A DNA stretch of 64,000 bases, taken from JAJNBA01 sp035512775 (lineage in GTDB: Bacteria; Actinomycetota; UBA4738; HRBIN12). Location of the stretch: NCBI GenBank assembly GCA_035512775.1, contig DATKDI010000056.1:1-64000 (forward strand). Reading direction: 5' to 3'. The notes beneath the pieces were generated by a model. The model worked only from the letters and a program-made list of their open reading frames with translations, did not search any database and was not told the origin of the DNA. Below are positions 16,517-25,650 of this stretch, piece by piece. A program made the position numbers and the translations under genes. The first letter of the stretch is position 1, and each line of letters begins with the position of its first letter.

Positions 16517-18456
16517 GCCGGGTGGCCCCCTACGGCACCTGGGTATCTCCGATCAGCGCCGAGATGGTGGCTGTGGACGGCGTCGCGCTGTCGGAGCCAT
16601 GGCTCGAGGACGGCTCCGTGTACTGGCGGGAGAGCAGGCCGGCCGAGGGCGGACGATCGTTACTCATGCGCGCGGCGCCGTTCTCGGAGCCGGTCGAGGT
16701 AACTCCGAAAGGATCCAACGTCCGAACGACCGTGCACGAGTACGGTGGCGGTGCCTACCTGATCCACCGAGGGACGGCGTTCTTCTCGAACTTCGCCGAC
16801 CAACGGCTCTACCGCCAAGATCCCGGCGCCGATCCGCTGGCGATCACGCCGGAGTCGGGAGGCCGGGATCGGTACGCGGACGGGCGGGTTACCGCGGACG
16901 GACGATGGCTGATCTGCGTCCGGGAGCGTCACCCCGATCCCGACGATCCGTCCGGCGTCACGAACGAGCTCGCGGCGGTCCCGCTCGACGGGTCGCGTGA
17001 GCCCATGGCGATCCGCGAGGGTCGCGACTTCTACTCGACGCCGCGGTTCTCGCCCGACGGATCGATGCTCAGCTGGCTCGAATGGGATCTGCCATGGATG
17101 CCCTGGGACGGGTGCGAGGTGTACGTCGCCGGGCTCAGGGTCGACGGCTCTCTCGAGAACGTGCGGCATGTCGCCGGCCGGGCCGGCGAGGAGTCGATCT
17201 TCCAGCCCTCGTGGAGCCCGGCCGGCGACCTGCACTTCGTCTCCGACCGGACCGGCTGGTGGAACCTCTACCGGGAGCGGGACGGCCGCGGGGAGCCGCT
17301 CCACCCGGCAGCAGCGGAGTTCGGCTGGCCGCAGTGGCTCTTCGGGATGTCTTCGTACGGCTTCCTCGAGGACGGGCGGATCGTGTGTCTCTGGGAGCGG
17401 GGCGGTATCCAGCACCTCGCGATCCTGGATCCGGAGTCCGGCGAGCTCATCGATCTGGACCTCCCGTATTCCGCGATGTGGCCCGATCTCGACGTCGAGG
17501 GCGACCGCGTGGCGTTCGTCGGAGGAGGCCCGTCGATCCCCGACGAGATCGTCCTGCTGGACGTGACCGCCCGTTCCGTCGACGTGCTCAGGTCGTCGTC
17601 GACGATCGACATCGACGAGCGCTCCTTCTCGATCCCGCGGCAGATCGAATTCCCGACGGAGGGAGGCGCGACCGCGTTCGCGCACTTCTATCCGCCTCAC
17701 AACGCGGATGCGACCGGCTCGGAGGGCGAAGCGCCCCCGCTCATCGTGAAGAGTCACGGCGGACCGACGGCCGAGGCCATGCCGAGCTTCGATCTCGAGA
17801 TGCAGTTCTGGACGAGTCGAGGGTTCGCCGTCGTAGACGTGAACTACGGCGGAAGCACCGGCTTCGGGCGGGAGTACCGACAACGATTGAACGGCAACTG
17901 GGGCATCGTCGACACCGCCGACTGCATCAACGCCGCGCGATGGCTGGCAACCCAGGGGGAGGTCGACGGGGACCGACTCTTGATCACCGGGGGGAGTGCC
18001 GGCGGCTACACGACGCTCTGCGCGCTCACGATGCACGATGGGTTCGCGGCAGGCACCAGCTATTTCGGGCTGGCGGATCTCGAGGCCTTCGTCGGAGGCG
18101 GCACCCACAAGTTCGAGTCCCGTTACCTGTTCTCCCTGGTCGGTCCCTACCCCGAGGAGGCCGAGCGGTACCGCTCCCGGTCGCCGATCCACTTCACGGA
18201 CGGGATCTCGTGCCCGATGCTGCTGCTCCAGGGGGCGGAGGACCGCGTCGTACCGCCGGCGCAGGCGGAGATCATGGTGGAGGCCCTCAAGGAGAAGGGG
18301 CTACCGTACGCCTACATCCTGTTCGAAGGGGAGCAGCACGGATTCCGGAAGGCCGAGTCGACCCGGAGCGCGCTGGAGGCGGAGCTCTCCTTCTACGCGC
18401 AGGTGCTGGGGTTCGAGCGAGACGACGTCCCGAAGCTCCGGATCGAGAATCTCTAG
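16513..18456 (+). CDS. S9C-like peptidase (acylaminoacyl-peptidase/DPP type)
   Basis: A 647-residue cytoplasmic serine peptidase. Propeller-like repeats fill the first ~400 residues (for example FSPDGSMLSWLEW). The hydrolase domain follows, with nucleophile motif GGSAGGY, acid in LLLQGAEDRVVPP and His in EGEQHGFRK. It probably trims N-terminally blocked or short peptides. GTG 16513 overlaps the stop of the HemK-like gene by four bases. A hairpin at 18479-18510 follows the stop. Confidence 0.9.
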   Translation: MSRVAPYGTWVSPISAEMVAVDGVALSEPWLEDGSVYWRESRPAEGGRSLLMRAAPFSEPVEVTPKGSNVRTTVHEYGGGAYLIHRGTAFFSNFADQRLYRQDPGADPLAITPESGGRDRYADGRVTADGRWLICVRERHPDPDDPSGVTNELAAVPLDGSREPMAIREGRDFYSTPRFSPDGSMLSWLEWDLPWMPWDGCEVYVAGLRVDGSLENVRHVAGRAGEESIFQPSWSPAGDLHFVSDRTGWWNLYRERDGRGEPLHPAAAEFGWPQWLFGMSSYGFLEDGRIVCLWERGGIQHLAILDPESGELIDLDLPYSAMWPDLDVEGDRVAFVGGGPSIPDEIVLLDVTARSVDVLRSSSTIDIDERSFSIPRQIEFPTEGGATAFAHFYPPHNADATGSEGEAPPLIVKSHGGPTAEAMPSFDLEMQFWTSRGFAVVDVNYGGSTGFGREYRQRLNGNWGIVDTADCINAARWLATQGEVDGDRLLITGGSAGGYTTLCALTMHDGFAAGTSYFGLADLEAFVGGGTHKFESRYLFSLVGPYPEEAERYRSRSPIHFTDGISCPMLLLQGAEDRVVPPAQAEIMVEALKEKGLPYAYILFEGEQHGFRKAESTRSALEAELSFYAQVLGFERDDVPKLRIENL

Positions 18457-18478
18457 GCTACCGCTGCTCGAAAGGGGG

Positions 18479-18510
18479 GCGGGGGAGCCGGCCTGCGGCC
18501 GACCCCCCGC
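18479..18510. terminator. Hairpin between convergent S9 peptidase and moaA
   Basis: Outer arms GCGGGGG (18479-18485) and CCCCCGC (18504-18510) enclose an inner GGCC-TGC-GGCC stem. A second small hairpin, GAGAGG-CGCA-CCTCTC, follows at 18516-18531. Placed between convergent genes, it could serve either as a terminator. Confidence 0.5.
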
Positions 18511-18604
18511 GCCGAGAGAGGCGCACCTCTCGAAAGTGAGCCTCTCAGCCCCAAGTGAACGCGCGGCGTCGAGCGCGTGAGAGGTCGGGGAACTCGTGCG
18601 GCGT

Positions 18605-19630
18605 TCAGCCGCCGATCATCGACATCGATCGCGCGGGCTGGACGAAGTCCGGATGATTGATCCGGTGTCCCGACCACTTCGACCACAACCCCTGCCGGAT
18701 GAGGAGCGCGAGCTCGTCGTCGGAGGCACCGGCGCGGAGCGGGGCGCGGAGATCGGTCTCGTTCAGCGCGAACAGGCAGTTGCGGAACATCCCCTCGGCG
18801 GTCAGGCGCAGTCGGTTGCACGTGTCGCAGAACGGCTCGGTCACCGAGGGGATCACGCCGATGCGTCCGGGAGCGCCGTCGGCGAACAGGAACGTCGTCG
18901 CCGGCTCGTTGGCGTGGCCCGCCGACACCAACGGGTGCACGGCCTCGATCGCATCGAGGATCCGGGCCGCCGGCACGACCTTCTCGCGCTCCCACGCGTG
19001 CTGCGCGTCCAGCGGCATGTATTCGATGAAGCGAACCTCGTACCCGGTCTCGCGCGACCAGCGTGCGAACTCCACGACCTCGTCGTCGTTGATCCCGCCG
19101 ATCACCACGCAGTTGACCTTGATCGGGATGAGGCCGGCCGCCTCGGCCGCCTTCATCCCCGCGAGGACCTTGTCCAGCGCGTCACGTCGGGTCATCTCGG
19201 CGAACCGATGCCGCAGGAGCGAGTCGCAGGAGATCGTCGCCCGGTCGATCCCGGCCTCGGCGAGCGGCGCCGCGAGGCGATCGAGGAGCACCCCGTTGGT
19301 GGTGAGGGAGATGTCGAGGTCGGGACCCGCTTCTCTGAACATCCGAACCAAGACGGGGAGATCCGCCCGAACGAGCGGCTCGCCGCCCGTGACCTTCAAG
19401 CTGCGCACCCCGAGCCGGACGAAGATCCGGAGCAGGCGAGTGAGCTCCTCGAACGACAGGATCTCGTGCTTGGGGAGCCAAGCCAACCCCTCTGCGGGCA
19501 TGCAGTAGGTGCAGCGGAAATTGCAACGGTCGGTGACTGAGATCCGCAGGTCGTCTGCCACGCGGCCGAAGGTATCCAGAAGCGGCCCCTCGAGAGGCAT
19601 CGTCTCCGGCCACGCGGGGCGGTCGATCAT
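18605..19630 (-). CDS. moaA: GTP 3',8-cyclase MoaA (molybdenum cofactor)
   Basis: A 341-residue radical SAM enzyme for the first step of molybdopterin synthesis from GTP. The N-terminal cluster motif is CNFRCTYCMP, followed by KVTGGEPL. The C-terminal second cluster is FCDTCNRLRLT with a later Cys in FRNCLFAL. The protein ends in -GG, as functional MoaA proteins do. ATG 19630 follows a TAAGCT hexamer by 6 nt with no ribosome-binding site. It lies downstream of the DUF6457 gene and near mogA-xdhC, making a small molybdenum-cofactor cluster. Confidence 0.97.
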   Translation of the reverse strand: MIDRPAWPETMPLEGPLLDTFGRVADDLRISVTDRCNFRCTYCMPAEGLAWLPKHEILSFEELTRLLRIFVRLGVRSLKVTGGEPLVRADLPVLVRMFREAGPDLDISLTTNGVLLDRLAAPLAEAGIDRATISCDSLLRHRFAEMTRRDALDKVLAGMKAAEAAGLIPIKVNCVVIGGINDDEVVEFARWSRETGYEVRFIEYMPLDAQHAWEREKVVPAARILDAIEAVHPLVSAGHANEPATTFLFADGAPGRIGVIPSVTEPFCDTCNRLRLTAEGMFRNCLFALNETDLRAPLRAGASDDELALLIRQGLWSKWSGHRINHPDFVQPARSMSMIGG

Positions 19631-19636
19631 CCCGTG

Positions 19637-19642
19637 AGCTTA
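19637..19642 (-). promoter_or_regulatory. Leaderless-type -10 of moaA
   Basis: TAAGCT on the minus strand is 6 nt before ATG 19630, inside the 33-bp gap after the DUF6457 gene. Confidence 0.45.
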
Positions 19643-19663
19643 CCGCCGGCGGTAGGGAAGCGG

Positions 19664-19909
19664 TCAGGGCTCCTCGGCCGGCGGGAGCCGAAGGAGGAGC
19701 GCGTGTATCGCATCCTCGATCGCATCGTCTCGTGTGCGATCGGCCAGCTGGCTGCCGACGGAGAGGCCGATCACGTACATCGCGAGCGGCGTGGCCTTGC
19801 GCTCGACCCGGTGTGCCACCTCACGAGACGCCGAGAGGAGGTGTTCGTTCTCGTGGGCGGAGAGGGCGTCGAGATGCAGCTCGGCCGCGAGCCGGTCCAC
19901 CCAGTCCAT
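19664..19909 (-). CDS. DUF6457 family small protein
   Basis: An 81-residue protein: DWVDRLAAELHLDAL, then EVAHRVERKATPLAMYVIGL. This matches DUF6457, a short helical domain found beside or fused to molybdenum-cofactor nucleotidyltransferases. Its position between moaA and mogA-xdhC supports a role in cofactor maturation, though none is established. GAGGAGG precedes ATG 19909. Confidence 0.7.
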   Translation of the reverse strand: MDWVDRLAAELHLDALSAHENEHLLSASREVAHRVERKATPLAMYVIGLSVGSQLADRTRDDAIEDAIHALLLRLPPAEEP

Positions 19910-20025
19910 GGTGCGCCTCCTCGTCAGTGGCGTCGATCGGGCGAGCGTCACGCCCAGCATGCTGCTCAATCCTAGGCGGCCACTCGGTCTCGAGGTGGAG
20001 CCGGGAGGGTCCTCTCCGGCGACGC

Positions 20026-20031
20026 TAGGCT
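20026..20031 (+). promoter_or_regulatory. Leaderless-type -10 of mogA-xdhC
   Basis: TAGGCT is followed by 6 nt and then GTG 20038. An in-frame GTG at 20035 is an alternative start only 3 nt from the hexamer, which is too close if initiation is leaderless. Confidence 0.45.
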
Positions 20032-20037
20032 CGTGTG

Positions 20038-21261
20038 GTGGAAACAACCCGAGCCGCCGTGCTGACGGTCTCCGACGGAGTCACCGACGGCACGCGAGAG
20101 GACGAATCCGGTGACGTGGCCGCGCAGCTCCTCGTCGGTGCGGGGTTCGACGTGTCGGATCGCCGGGTGGTCCCGGACGAGCGGCCGGACATCGAGGTCG
20201 CGCTCCGGGAGCTGGCCGCGACACACGGGCTCGTGGTCACGACCGGCGGGACGGGCTTCGGTCCCCGAGACGTGACGCCGGAGGCGACCCGCGCCGTCAT
20301 CGAGCGGGAGGCACCCGGCCTCGCCGAGCTGATGCGGGCAACCGGGCTCGCGCACACCCCGATGGCCGCACTGTCCCGCGCCGTCGCGGGTGCGCTCGGG
20401 GGGGCGCTGATCCTCAACCTCCCCGGCAGTCCGAAAGGGGTGCAGGAGTCGCTCAGGTCCGTGCTGCCGGTGCTCCCGCACGCGGTGGAGCTCCTCGGCG
20501 GCGCGGTAGGCGGTCATCCGACGGGCCATCGAGGTGACTCCGGTCCGCGACCGACGCCGGAGGCGCCGTCGACCTCGTGGGTCGAGGCGAAGGCCGTCAA
20601 GGTCATCGGGTCGCCCCCATGTGCGGTCGGCAACTCGATGTCGATCGTGCCGGGCGGGGAGGTGCACGGAACCCTCGGCTGCGCGGAGTTCGACGCGGCC
20701 GCCGTCGAGGCGGCCGCGGAGGTTCAGGAGCGAGGCGAGCCGGAGGTTCGCACGTTCCATCACGACGAGGGGGACGTCGAGGTCTACCTCGAGCCGCACG
20801 GGGCGACGTCCCGACTCGTCGTCGTCTCTGCCACCGACGTCGCACGGTCGCTGCGAGCGGAGATGAGGCGACAGGGCCGCGAAGTCCTGCTGCTGGAGTC
20901 CCGCACGGAGCGCCTCACCCCGGAGGACGAGCCGTCCATCCGCACCCTCGAGGACGTTCCGCTCGGGCCGGATGACGAGGTCGTGTTCACCGATCACGAC
21001 GCGCCCGGTATCGCGGACATGCTGAGCGCGCTCCTGCGCTCGAGGGTCGGATTCATCGGGGTGATGGGCTCTCGCCGCCACGTCGCGCACTACGTCGAAG
21101 AGCTTCGGACCCGTGGATTCGACGACGACGATCTCGGCCGTATCCGCAGCCCCCTGGGCCTGGACCTGGGCGGCCGCCGGCCCGAGGAGATCGCGCTCTC
21201 GATCGCTGCCGGCCTGGTGGCAGCCCGCCACGATCACGAAGGAGGGTGGCTGGACCGATGA
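20038..21261 (+). CDS. mogA: MogA-XdhC fusion (molybdenum cofactor synthesis/insertion)
   Basis: A 407-residue two-part protein. Residues about 1-160 form a MoaB/MogA molybdopterin-binding domain (AAVLTVSDGVTDG, VVTTGGTGFGPRDVTPEA, ALILNLPGSPKG), which adenylates molybdopterin. Residues about 185-400 form XdhC: an N-terminal part (VIGSPPCAVGNSMSIVPGG, GTLGCAEFD) and a C-terminal Rossmann part (GVMGSRRH, RSPLGLDLGGRRPEEIALS). XdhC binds and sulfurates cofactor for xanthine-dehydrogenase-type enzymes. The fusion links late cofactor synthesis to delivery. No target molybdoenzyme is in the window. It overlaps the next gene by ATGA. Confidence 0.9.
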   Translation: METTRAAVLTVSDGVTDGTREDESGDVAAQLLVGAGFDVSDRRVVPDERPDIEVALRELAATHGLVVTTGGTGFGPRDVTPEATRAVIEREAPGLAELMRATGLAHTPMAALSRAVAGALGGALILNLPGSPKGVQESLRSVLPVLPHAVELLGGAVGGHPTGHRGDSGPRPTPEAPSTSWVEAKAVKVIGSPPCAVGNSMSIVPGGEVHGTLGCAEFDAAAVEAAAEVQERGEPEVRTFHHDEGDVEVYLEPHGATSRLVVVSATDVARSLRAEMRRQGREVLLLESRTERLTPEDEPSIRTLEDVPLGPDDEVVFTDHDAPGIADMLSALLRSRVGFIGVMGSRRHVAHYVEELRTRGFDDDDLGRIRSPLGLDLGGRRPEEIALSIAAGLVAARHDHEGGWLDR

Positions 21262-22037
21262 CGTCGGAGACCACCGAGCACGTCCGGAAGAACCGCGAGC
21301 ACTGGGAACACGAGTCCGACGACTACCAGGAGCGCAACCGGGGCCAGTTGAACCGCTGGGACTCTCTCGGCTGGGGCGTCTTCGACGCGCCCGAGGACGA
21401 GATCCAGGCGCTCGGCGACGTCACCGGGGCCCGCGCGCTCGAGCTCGGCTGCGGCGCCTGTCAGTTCGGGATCAAGGTGGCGAAGCGGGGCGCGCAGGTG
21501 ACCGGCTTGGACTTCTCGTTCGCGCAGCTCCGACATGCCGTCGGGCACTTCGACGAGACCGGTCTCTGGTTCCCGATCGTCCAGGCCAACGGGGAGCGCA
21601 TCCCGTTCCGAGATGAGGCCTTCGACCTCGTGTTCTGCGATCACGGCGTGATGGGGTTCGCCGATCCCTTCCTGACCGTGCCCGAGGTGGCGCGCGTGTT
21701 GCGGCCCGGCGGCCGGTTCGTCTTCAACGGCACGACGCCGTGGATCTGGGTCGCGTGGGGCGATCAAGAGGAGGAGCTGCCGGCGAGTCGAGAGATGCGG
21801 TCGAACTATTTCGGGTTGCGGTCGGCGGAGTTCACCGACCCGTCGTGGCGCACGACCGAGTTCCAGCTGACCTACGGGGACTGGATCCGGCTGTTCCGCG
21901 CGAACGGACTCGTGATCGAAGACTTGGTCGAGCTCCGGCCGGACGAGGACGCCACCACGACCTACGACGACTACGCGCCGCTCGAGTGGGCGCGCGCCTT
22001 CCCGGCCGAGCACATCTGGAAGGTGCGGAAGGAGTGA
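21258..22037 (+). CDS. Class I SAM-dependent methyltransferase
   Basis: A 259-residue methyltransferase. Motif I is ALELGCGACQFGIKVA, motif II lies around VTGLDFSFAQL, and motif IV around DLVFCDHGVMGF. Later LRPGGRFVFNG is motif VI-like. The substrate is unknown; the overall form resembles small-molecule methyltransferases. ATG 21258 overlaps the mogA-xdhC stop (ATGA) and follows GGAGGG. Its own stop overlaps the GTG of the sulfatase (GTGA), so three genes are translationally chained. Confidence 0.8.
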   Translation: MTSETTEHVRKNREHWEHESDDYQERNRGQLNRWDSLGWGVFDAPEDEIQALGDVTGARALELGCGACQFGIKVAKRGAQVTGLDFSFAQLRHAVGHFDETGLWFPIVQANGERIPFRDEAFDLVFCDHGVMGFADPFLTVPEVARVLRPGGRFVFNGTTPWIWVAWGDQEEELPASREMRSNYFGLRSAEFTDPSWRTTEFQLTYGDWIRLFRANGLVIEDLVELRPDEDATTTYDDYAPLEWARAFPAEHIWKVRKE

Positions 22038-23422
22038 GCTCCGGCGCGCCGGGCCGCCGGATGGCGGGCGCGGTGCTCGTGGCGCTCGTCGGAGTCGGCT
22101 CCGGGCTCGCCTGGCCAGTCCCCCAGGCCCGTCCGGATCGCCGACCGAACGTGATCGTCGTGCTCACGGACGACCAGCGAGCGGACACCCTCGACGCCAT
22201 GCCGTGGCTCGGGAAGGAACTGGCTCGAAGGGACTCGGGCTGGGTCTCGTTCCCGAACGCGTTCGCGAATACGCCACTCTGCTGCCCCGCCAGGGCGAGC
22301 CTGCTCACCGGCCGATACGCGCGCCACACCGGCGTGGAGGACAACGCGGACGGGGCGAAGCTCGATGAATCCTCGACGCTGGCTACTCGGTTCCACGCGG
22401 TCGGATACCGCACGGGCCTCTTCGGCAAGTACCTCAATCACTATCCCTTCGGCCGCCTGCCGTACGTGCCGGCGGGATGGGACCGGTTCGTCGCGAAACG
22501 CAACCAGAGCGGAGAGACCACGTACCGCGACTTCCACGCCGTTGAGCAGGGATCCCAGGTGTTCGTGCGGGAGTACGCGACCGACTGGCTGTCGGAGAAG
22601 GCGGTCGGGTTCGTCCGAACCGCGCCCTCCAGGCGCCCATTCTTCCTCCTGTTCACGCCGAGCGCTCCCCATCCACCGTGGATCCCCGCGCAGCGGCACC
22701 GGGGGGCGTACGCTGAGCTGCCCGTCGAGGAGCCGCCCAGCGTCCGTGGTGCGCTGCGCGGGGCGCCCCCGTGGGTGCGTTCGCTCCCGGCGGCGAACGC
22801 CGCGCAGCGCACCGCGTGGCTCGAGGGTCGGCTGCGTGCGGACGAGACGCTGCTCGCGGTCGACGAGGCGTTGCAGGCGATCGTCGAGGCGCTCGGAGAT
22901 CGCCTCGACGAGACCGTGATCTTCGTGCTCTCCGACAACGGCTACTCGTTCGGGGAACATCGATGGGAGGGCAAGAAGTGTCCGTACGACGAATGCGTGC
23001 GGATCCCGCTGGCGGTGCACTCGCCGTCCGCGGACGGAGGCGAGCTCCCGGCGATCGTGTCGATCGTGGATCTCGCGCCCACCATCCTGAGCGTCGCGGG
23101 CGTGGCATCCCCCGGAGACTTCGACGGTCAGCGCTTCGCGGCATGGATCGAACCGAGCATCGACACGCTGCTCGAACCGCGGAACGAGATCGTCTTCCTC
23201 GAGTGGGCGGGCGACGAGCAGATCCCTCCCTGGACCGCGGTCCGAACGGCCGACCTCAAGTTGATCCGGTACGGAGACGGTTTCGAGGAGCTCTACGATA
23301 TCGGCGGGATCGTCGGATCGCCGGATCCCTGGGAGATGGCGAACGTCGTGGACGACCCACGGTACGCGGGCGCCCTGGCGCGGCTCCGCGCGCTCCTGGG
23401 TCGAGCCTTCGTGCCCCGATAG
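22034..23422 (+). CDS. Exported formylglycine-dependent sulfatase
   Basis: A 462-residue type I sulfatase. The N-terminal hydrophobic segment MAGAVLVALVGVGSGLAW is a signal or anchor. Metal-binding residues are in VLTDDQRADTL. The formylglycine motif is C-C-P-A-R in LCCPARASLLTGRY, so the first Cys would be converted by a formylglycine-generating enzyme, which is not in this window. LSDNGYSFGEHRWEGKK supplies further metal and substrate residues. The segment around the active Cys resembles N-acetylglucosamine-6-sulfatases, but the substrate is not proven. GTG 22034 overlaps the methyltransferase stop. Confidence 0.88.
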   Translation: MSSGAPGRRMAGAVLVALVGVGSGLAWPVPQARPDRRPNVIVVLTDDQRADTLDAMPWLGKELARRDSGWVSFPNAFANTPLCCPARASLLTGRYARHTGVEDNADGAKLDESSTLATRFHAVGYRTGLFGKYLNHYPFGRLPYVPAGWDRFVAKRNQSGETTYRDFHAVEQGSQVFVREYATDWLSEKAVGFVRTAPSRRPFFLLFTPSAPHPPWIPAQRHRGAYAELPVEEPPSVRGALRGAPPWVRSLPAANAAQRTAWLEGRLRADETLLAVDEALQAIVEALGDRLDETVIFVLSDNGYSFGEHRWEGKKCPYDECVRIPLAVHSPSADGGELPAIVSIVDLAPTILSVAGVASPGDFDGQRFAAWIEPSIDTLLEPRNEIVFLEWAGDEQIPPWTAVRTADLKLIRYGDGFEELYDIGGIVGSPDPWEMANVVDDPRYAGALARLRALLGRAFVPR

Positions 23423-23425
23423 ACT
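23420..23425 (+). promoter_or_regulatory. Leaderless-type -10 of phosphoesterase gene 1
   Basis: TAGACT, whose first three bases are the sulfatase stop codon, is 6 nt before ATG 23432. No ribosome-binding site is seen. Confidence 0.45.
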
Positions 23426-23431
23426 TGCGCC

Positions 23432-24901
23432 ATGCGACCGGGGCCCATCATCAAACCCGTGCGCCGGAGCAGCCGGGTGCGTCAGCGGCGACAGACTTTC
23501 GGTGCGCTCGTCGTCGTGCTCAGTGCTGCGCTTGCGTGGCAGCTCTGGCCGTCCGCCGGCACGGAGCCGGCGCAGAACCCCGACCCGGGGGGGAACCCGA
23601 ACGGCAACCCGACGGAGCCGCCCCGAGGCGAGCCTGGTGAGAACCCGATCGAGCACGTCATCTTCCTGATCAAGGAGAATCGCTCGTTCGACCACTACTT
23701 CGGGTCCTACCCCGGCGCTGATGGCGCGACCGAGGGCGGCACGATCGAAGATTGCAGCGCGAGCACCTTCGAAGACGGGCCGATCGTTCCTCTCACGGAG
23801 GCCCCATCGATCCTGCCCCACGACCTCGGGCACGCGTTCGCCCCGGGGCTGTACTCGATCAACGGCGGCAAGATGAACGGCTACAACTGCGTCCCCCTCG
23901 GCGAGGACATGACCGGGTATACACAGCATTCGCGGGACACGCTTCCCGCCTACTGGGCGTACGCCGACCGCTTCGTCCTGGCCGACCGATTCTTCACGTC
24001 GATGTTCGGCCCGACCTTCCCCGAGCACCTCTACACGGTCGCCGCCCAGGCATACGGCATCGTCGACAACAAGACCACGACCAACGTCGAGGGCAACTAT
24101 TGCGACGATGACACCGAGATCACGAAGCGGTTCCCGATCGAGGACCTCACGGACGCCGACGTGAAGAAGATCATGCGCCTCGAGAAGAACATCACCGACG
24201 AGGTGCCCGACCAACTGATCAGGATCGCGTCCTACTGGGAATCGATCCGCACGTGCATCGACATCAAGGTCCTTCCCGACATGCTCGAGCGCGATGGGAT
24301 CTCCTGGAAGTACTACGCGAACGCCGACTCGTGGATGAACGCGCTCCAGGCCGTGCGCCACGTCCGGTTCGGCCCGATGTGGCAGAAGGTGCAGCCACCG
24401 GATACGTTCCTGCGGGACATCAGGCGGGGCGAACTGCCCGCCGTCTCCTGGTTGATTCCGCCGGAGGGCCACCCGAACGAGCATCCAGGATCGATGACCA
24501 ACGTCTGCGTGGGCGAGAACTGGACGGTCGAGTACCTCAACGCGGTGATGCGGAGCGAGTTCTGGCCCAACACCGCGATCGTGATCGTCTGGGACGACTT
24601 CGGCGGGTTCTACGATCATGTGCCGCCGCCGCACTACGACATCATGGGACTCGGCCCGCGCACCCCGGCCCTCATCATCTCGCCGTGGACCAAGCGAGGC
24701 GACAACCCCGACGACGGGTCGATCGACTCGACGCTCTACGAGTTCTCCTCGGTCCTGCGTTTCATCGAGGACCTGCACGGCCTGAAGCCGATGACCAACC
24801 GTGACCGGCGAGCGTCCCCGCTCGCGGGAGCGTTCGATTTCTCGCAGGAGCCTCGGCTCGAGCCGCTCATCCTCCAGCCCCGCGACTGCCCGAGCGCCTG
24901 A
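23432..24901 (+). CDS. Membrane-anchored PF04185 phosphoesterase (phospholipase C/acid phosphatase type)
   Basis: A 489-residue exported enzyme. An N-terminal hydrophobic anchor (about residues 23-42) is followed by a Pro/Asn/Gly-rich linker. The catalytic domain starts with IEHVIFLIKENRSFDHYFGSYPG, the hallmark of the phospholipase C/AcpA phosphoesterase family, and includes VIVWDDFGGFYDHVPPP, with metal-ligand Asp and His. It should hydrolyse phosphodiesters or phosphomonoesters outside the membrane. The ATG has no ribosome-binding site but follows a -10-like hexamer. The next gene starts on its stop codon (TGATG). A second family member is at 25651-27075. Confidence 0.9.
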   Translation: MRPGPIIKPVRRSSRVRQRRQTFGALVVVLSAALAWQLWPSAGTEPAQNPDPGGNPNGNPTEPPRGEPGENPIEHVIFLIKENRSFDHYFGSYPGADGATEGGTIEDCSASTFEDGPIVPLTEAPSILPHDLGHAFAPGLYSINGGKMNGYNCVPLGEDMTGYTQHSRDTLPAYWAYADRFVLADRFFTSMFGPTFPEHLYTVAAQAYGIVDNKTTTNVEGNYCDDDTEITKRFPIEDLTDADVKKIMRLEKNITDEVPDQLIRIASYWESIRTCIDIKVLPDMLERDGISWKYYANADSWMNALQAVRHVRFGPMWQKVQPPDTFLRDIRRGELPAVSWLIPPEGHPNEHPGSMTNVCVGENWTVEYLNAVMRSEFWPNTAIVIVWDDFGGFYDHVPPPHYDIMGLGPRTPALIISPWTKRGDNPDDGSIDSTLYEFSSVLRFIEDLHGLKPMTNRDRRASPLAGAFDFSQEPRLEPLILQPRDCPSA

Positions 24902-25599
24902 TGCGCGCCGGCGGGGCGCAGCGGATGGCGCTGCTCGCGGTCGTGCCGTTCCTGGTCGCCGCGACCGATCCCGAGGGCGACGTCGTCGGATGCAGCGGTG
25001 GCGCCGGCTCCGGTGCGCCCGACCTCGTGGCGGTGCGCGGCGAGATCGTCGAGCTCGGAACCTCGGCCCGCTGGAAGCTCACGTTCGCGGAGCCTCTCGT
25101 GGTTCCCGATACCGAAGGGCGGCCGTTCCGCGTCGACATCGCGATCTACGACCCCGGCATGCCGGCCATGTCGTTCGGGTACTACCTGAACGTGAACCGA
25201 CTCGTTCGGGTCGACGCCACGATCGAGCACAGGACCGAGATCTACCTGCTTCCCGAGCGAGGCTCGAACGTGTTCAATCCACCGATCATCGAGGGCCGCT
25301 CCATGACGATCCAGGTTCCGGGACGCACGCTCAGCGAGGACGAGGACCTCACCGGGACTTCGCCCGGTCTGGAAGACCTCCGGTGGACCGTGATCGTGCG
25401 TGACGAGCGCGCCTGCGACTTCCTGGGAGACGGAAGGCCGCGCGAGCGCCTCATCCCCCAGCGCGACGCGCAGGTCGCTCAACATCATCCACCATCCGAG
25501 CGTTCTCCATGGTGGAGAGTTGGAAGCGTGACCGCGCTCTTGTCCATAGGTGCGATCGCGACGTACCGGTTCGTTCGTGCCCGTGGCTCAGCGCACTGA
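24901..25599 (+). CDS. Exported membrane-anchored protein of unknown function
   Basis: A 232-residue protein I do not recognise. The N-terminus has a signal-like segment (MALLAVVPFLVAATDPEGD), the middle is a beta-rich extracytoplasmic domain, and the C-terminus has a membrane helix (SVTALLSIGAIATYRFV) followed by a basic tail. Its ATG overlaps the stop codon of phosphoesterase gene 1 by one base, so the two are co-translated. It may be a partner or anchor of that enzyme. Function unknown. Confidence 0.65.
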   Translation: MRAGGAQRMALLAVVPFLVAATDPEGDVVGCSGGAGSGAPDLVAVRGEIVELGTSARWKLTFAEPLVVPDTEGRPFRVDIAIYDPGMPAMSFGYYLNVNRLVRVDATIEHRTEIYLLPERGSNVFNPPIIEGRSMTIQVPGRTLSEDEDLTGTSPGLEDLRWTVIVRDERACDFLGDGRPRERLIPQRDAQVAQHHPPSERSPWWRVGSVTALLSIGAIATYRFVRARGSAH

Positions 25600-25650
25600 C
25601 GTGAGCGCAGACACGCCTGCGATCCCCGGACATCGACGAACATCGACCGC

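Noticed and set aside
21971..24778. 935-codon minus-strand open frame
   Set aside because: It covers the sulfatase and phosphoesterase on the opposite strand, has low-complexity Arg/Val/Asp composition and matches nothing known.
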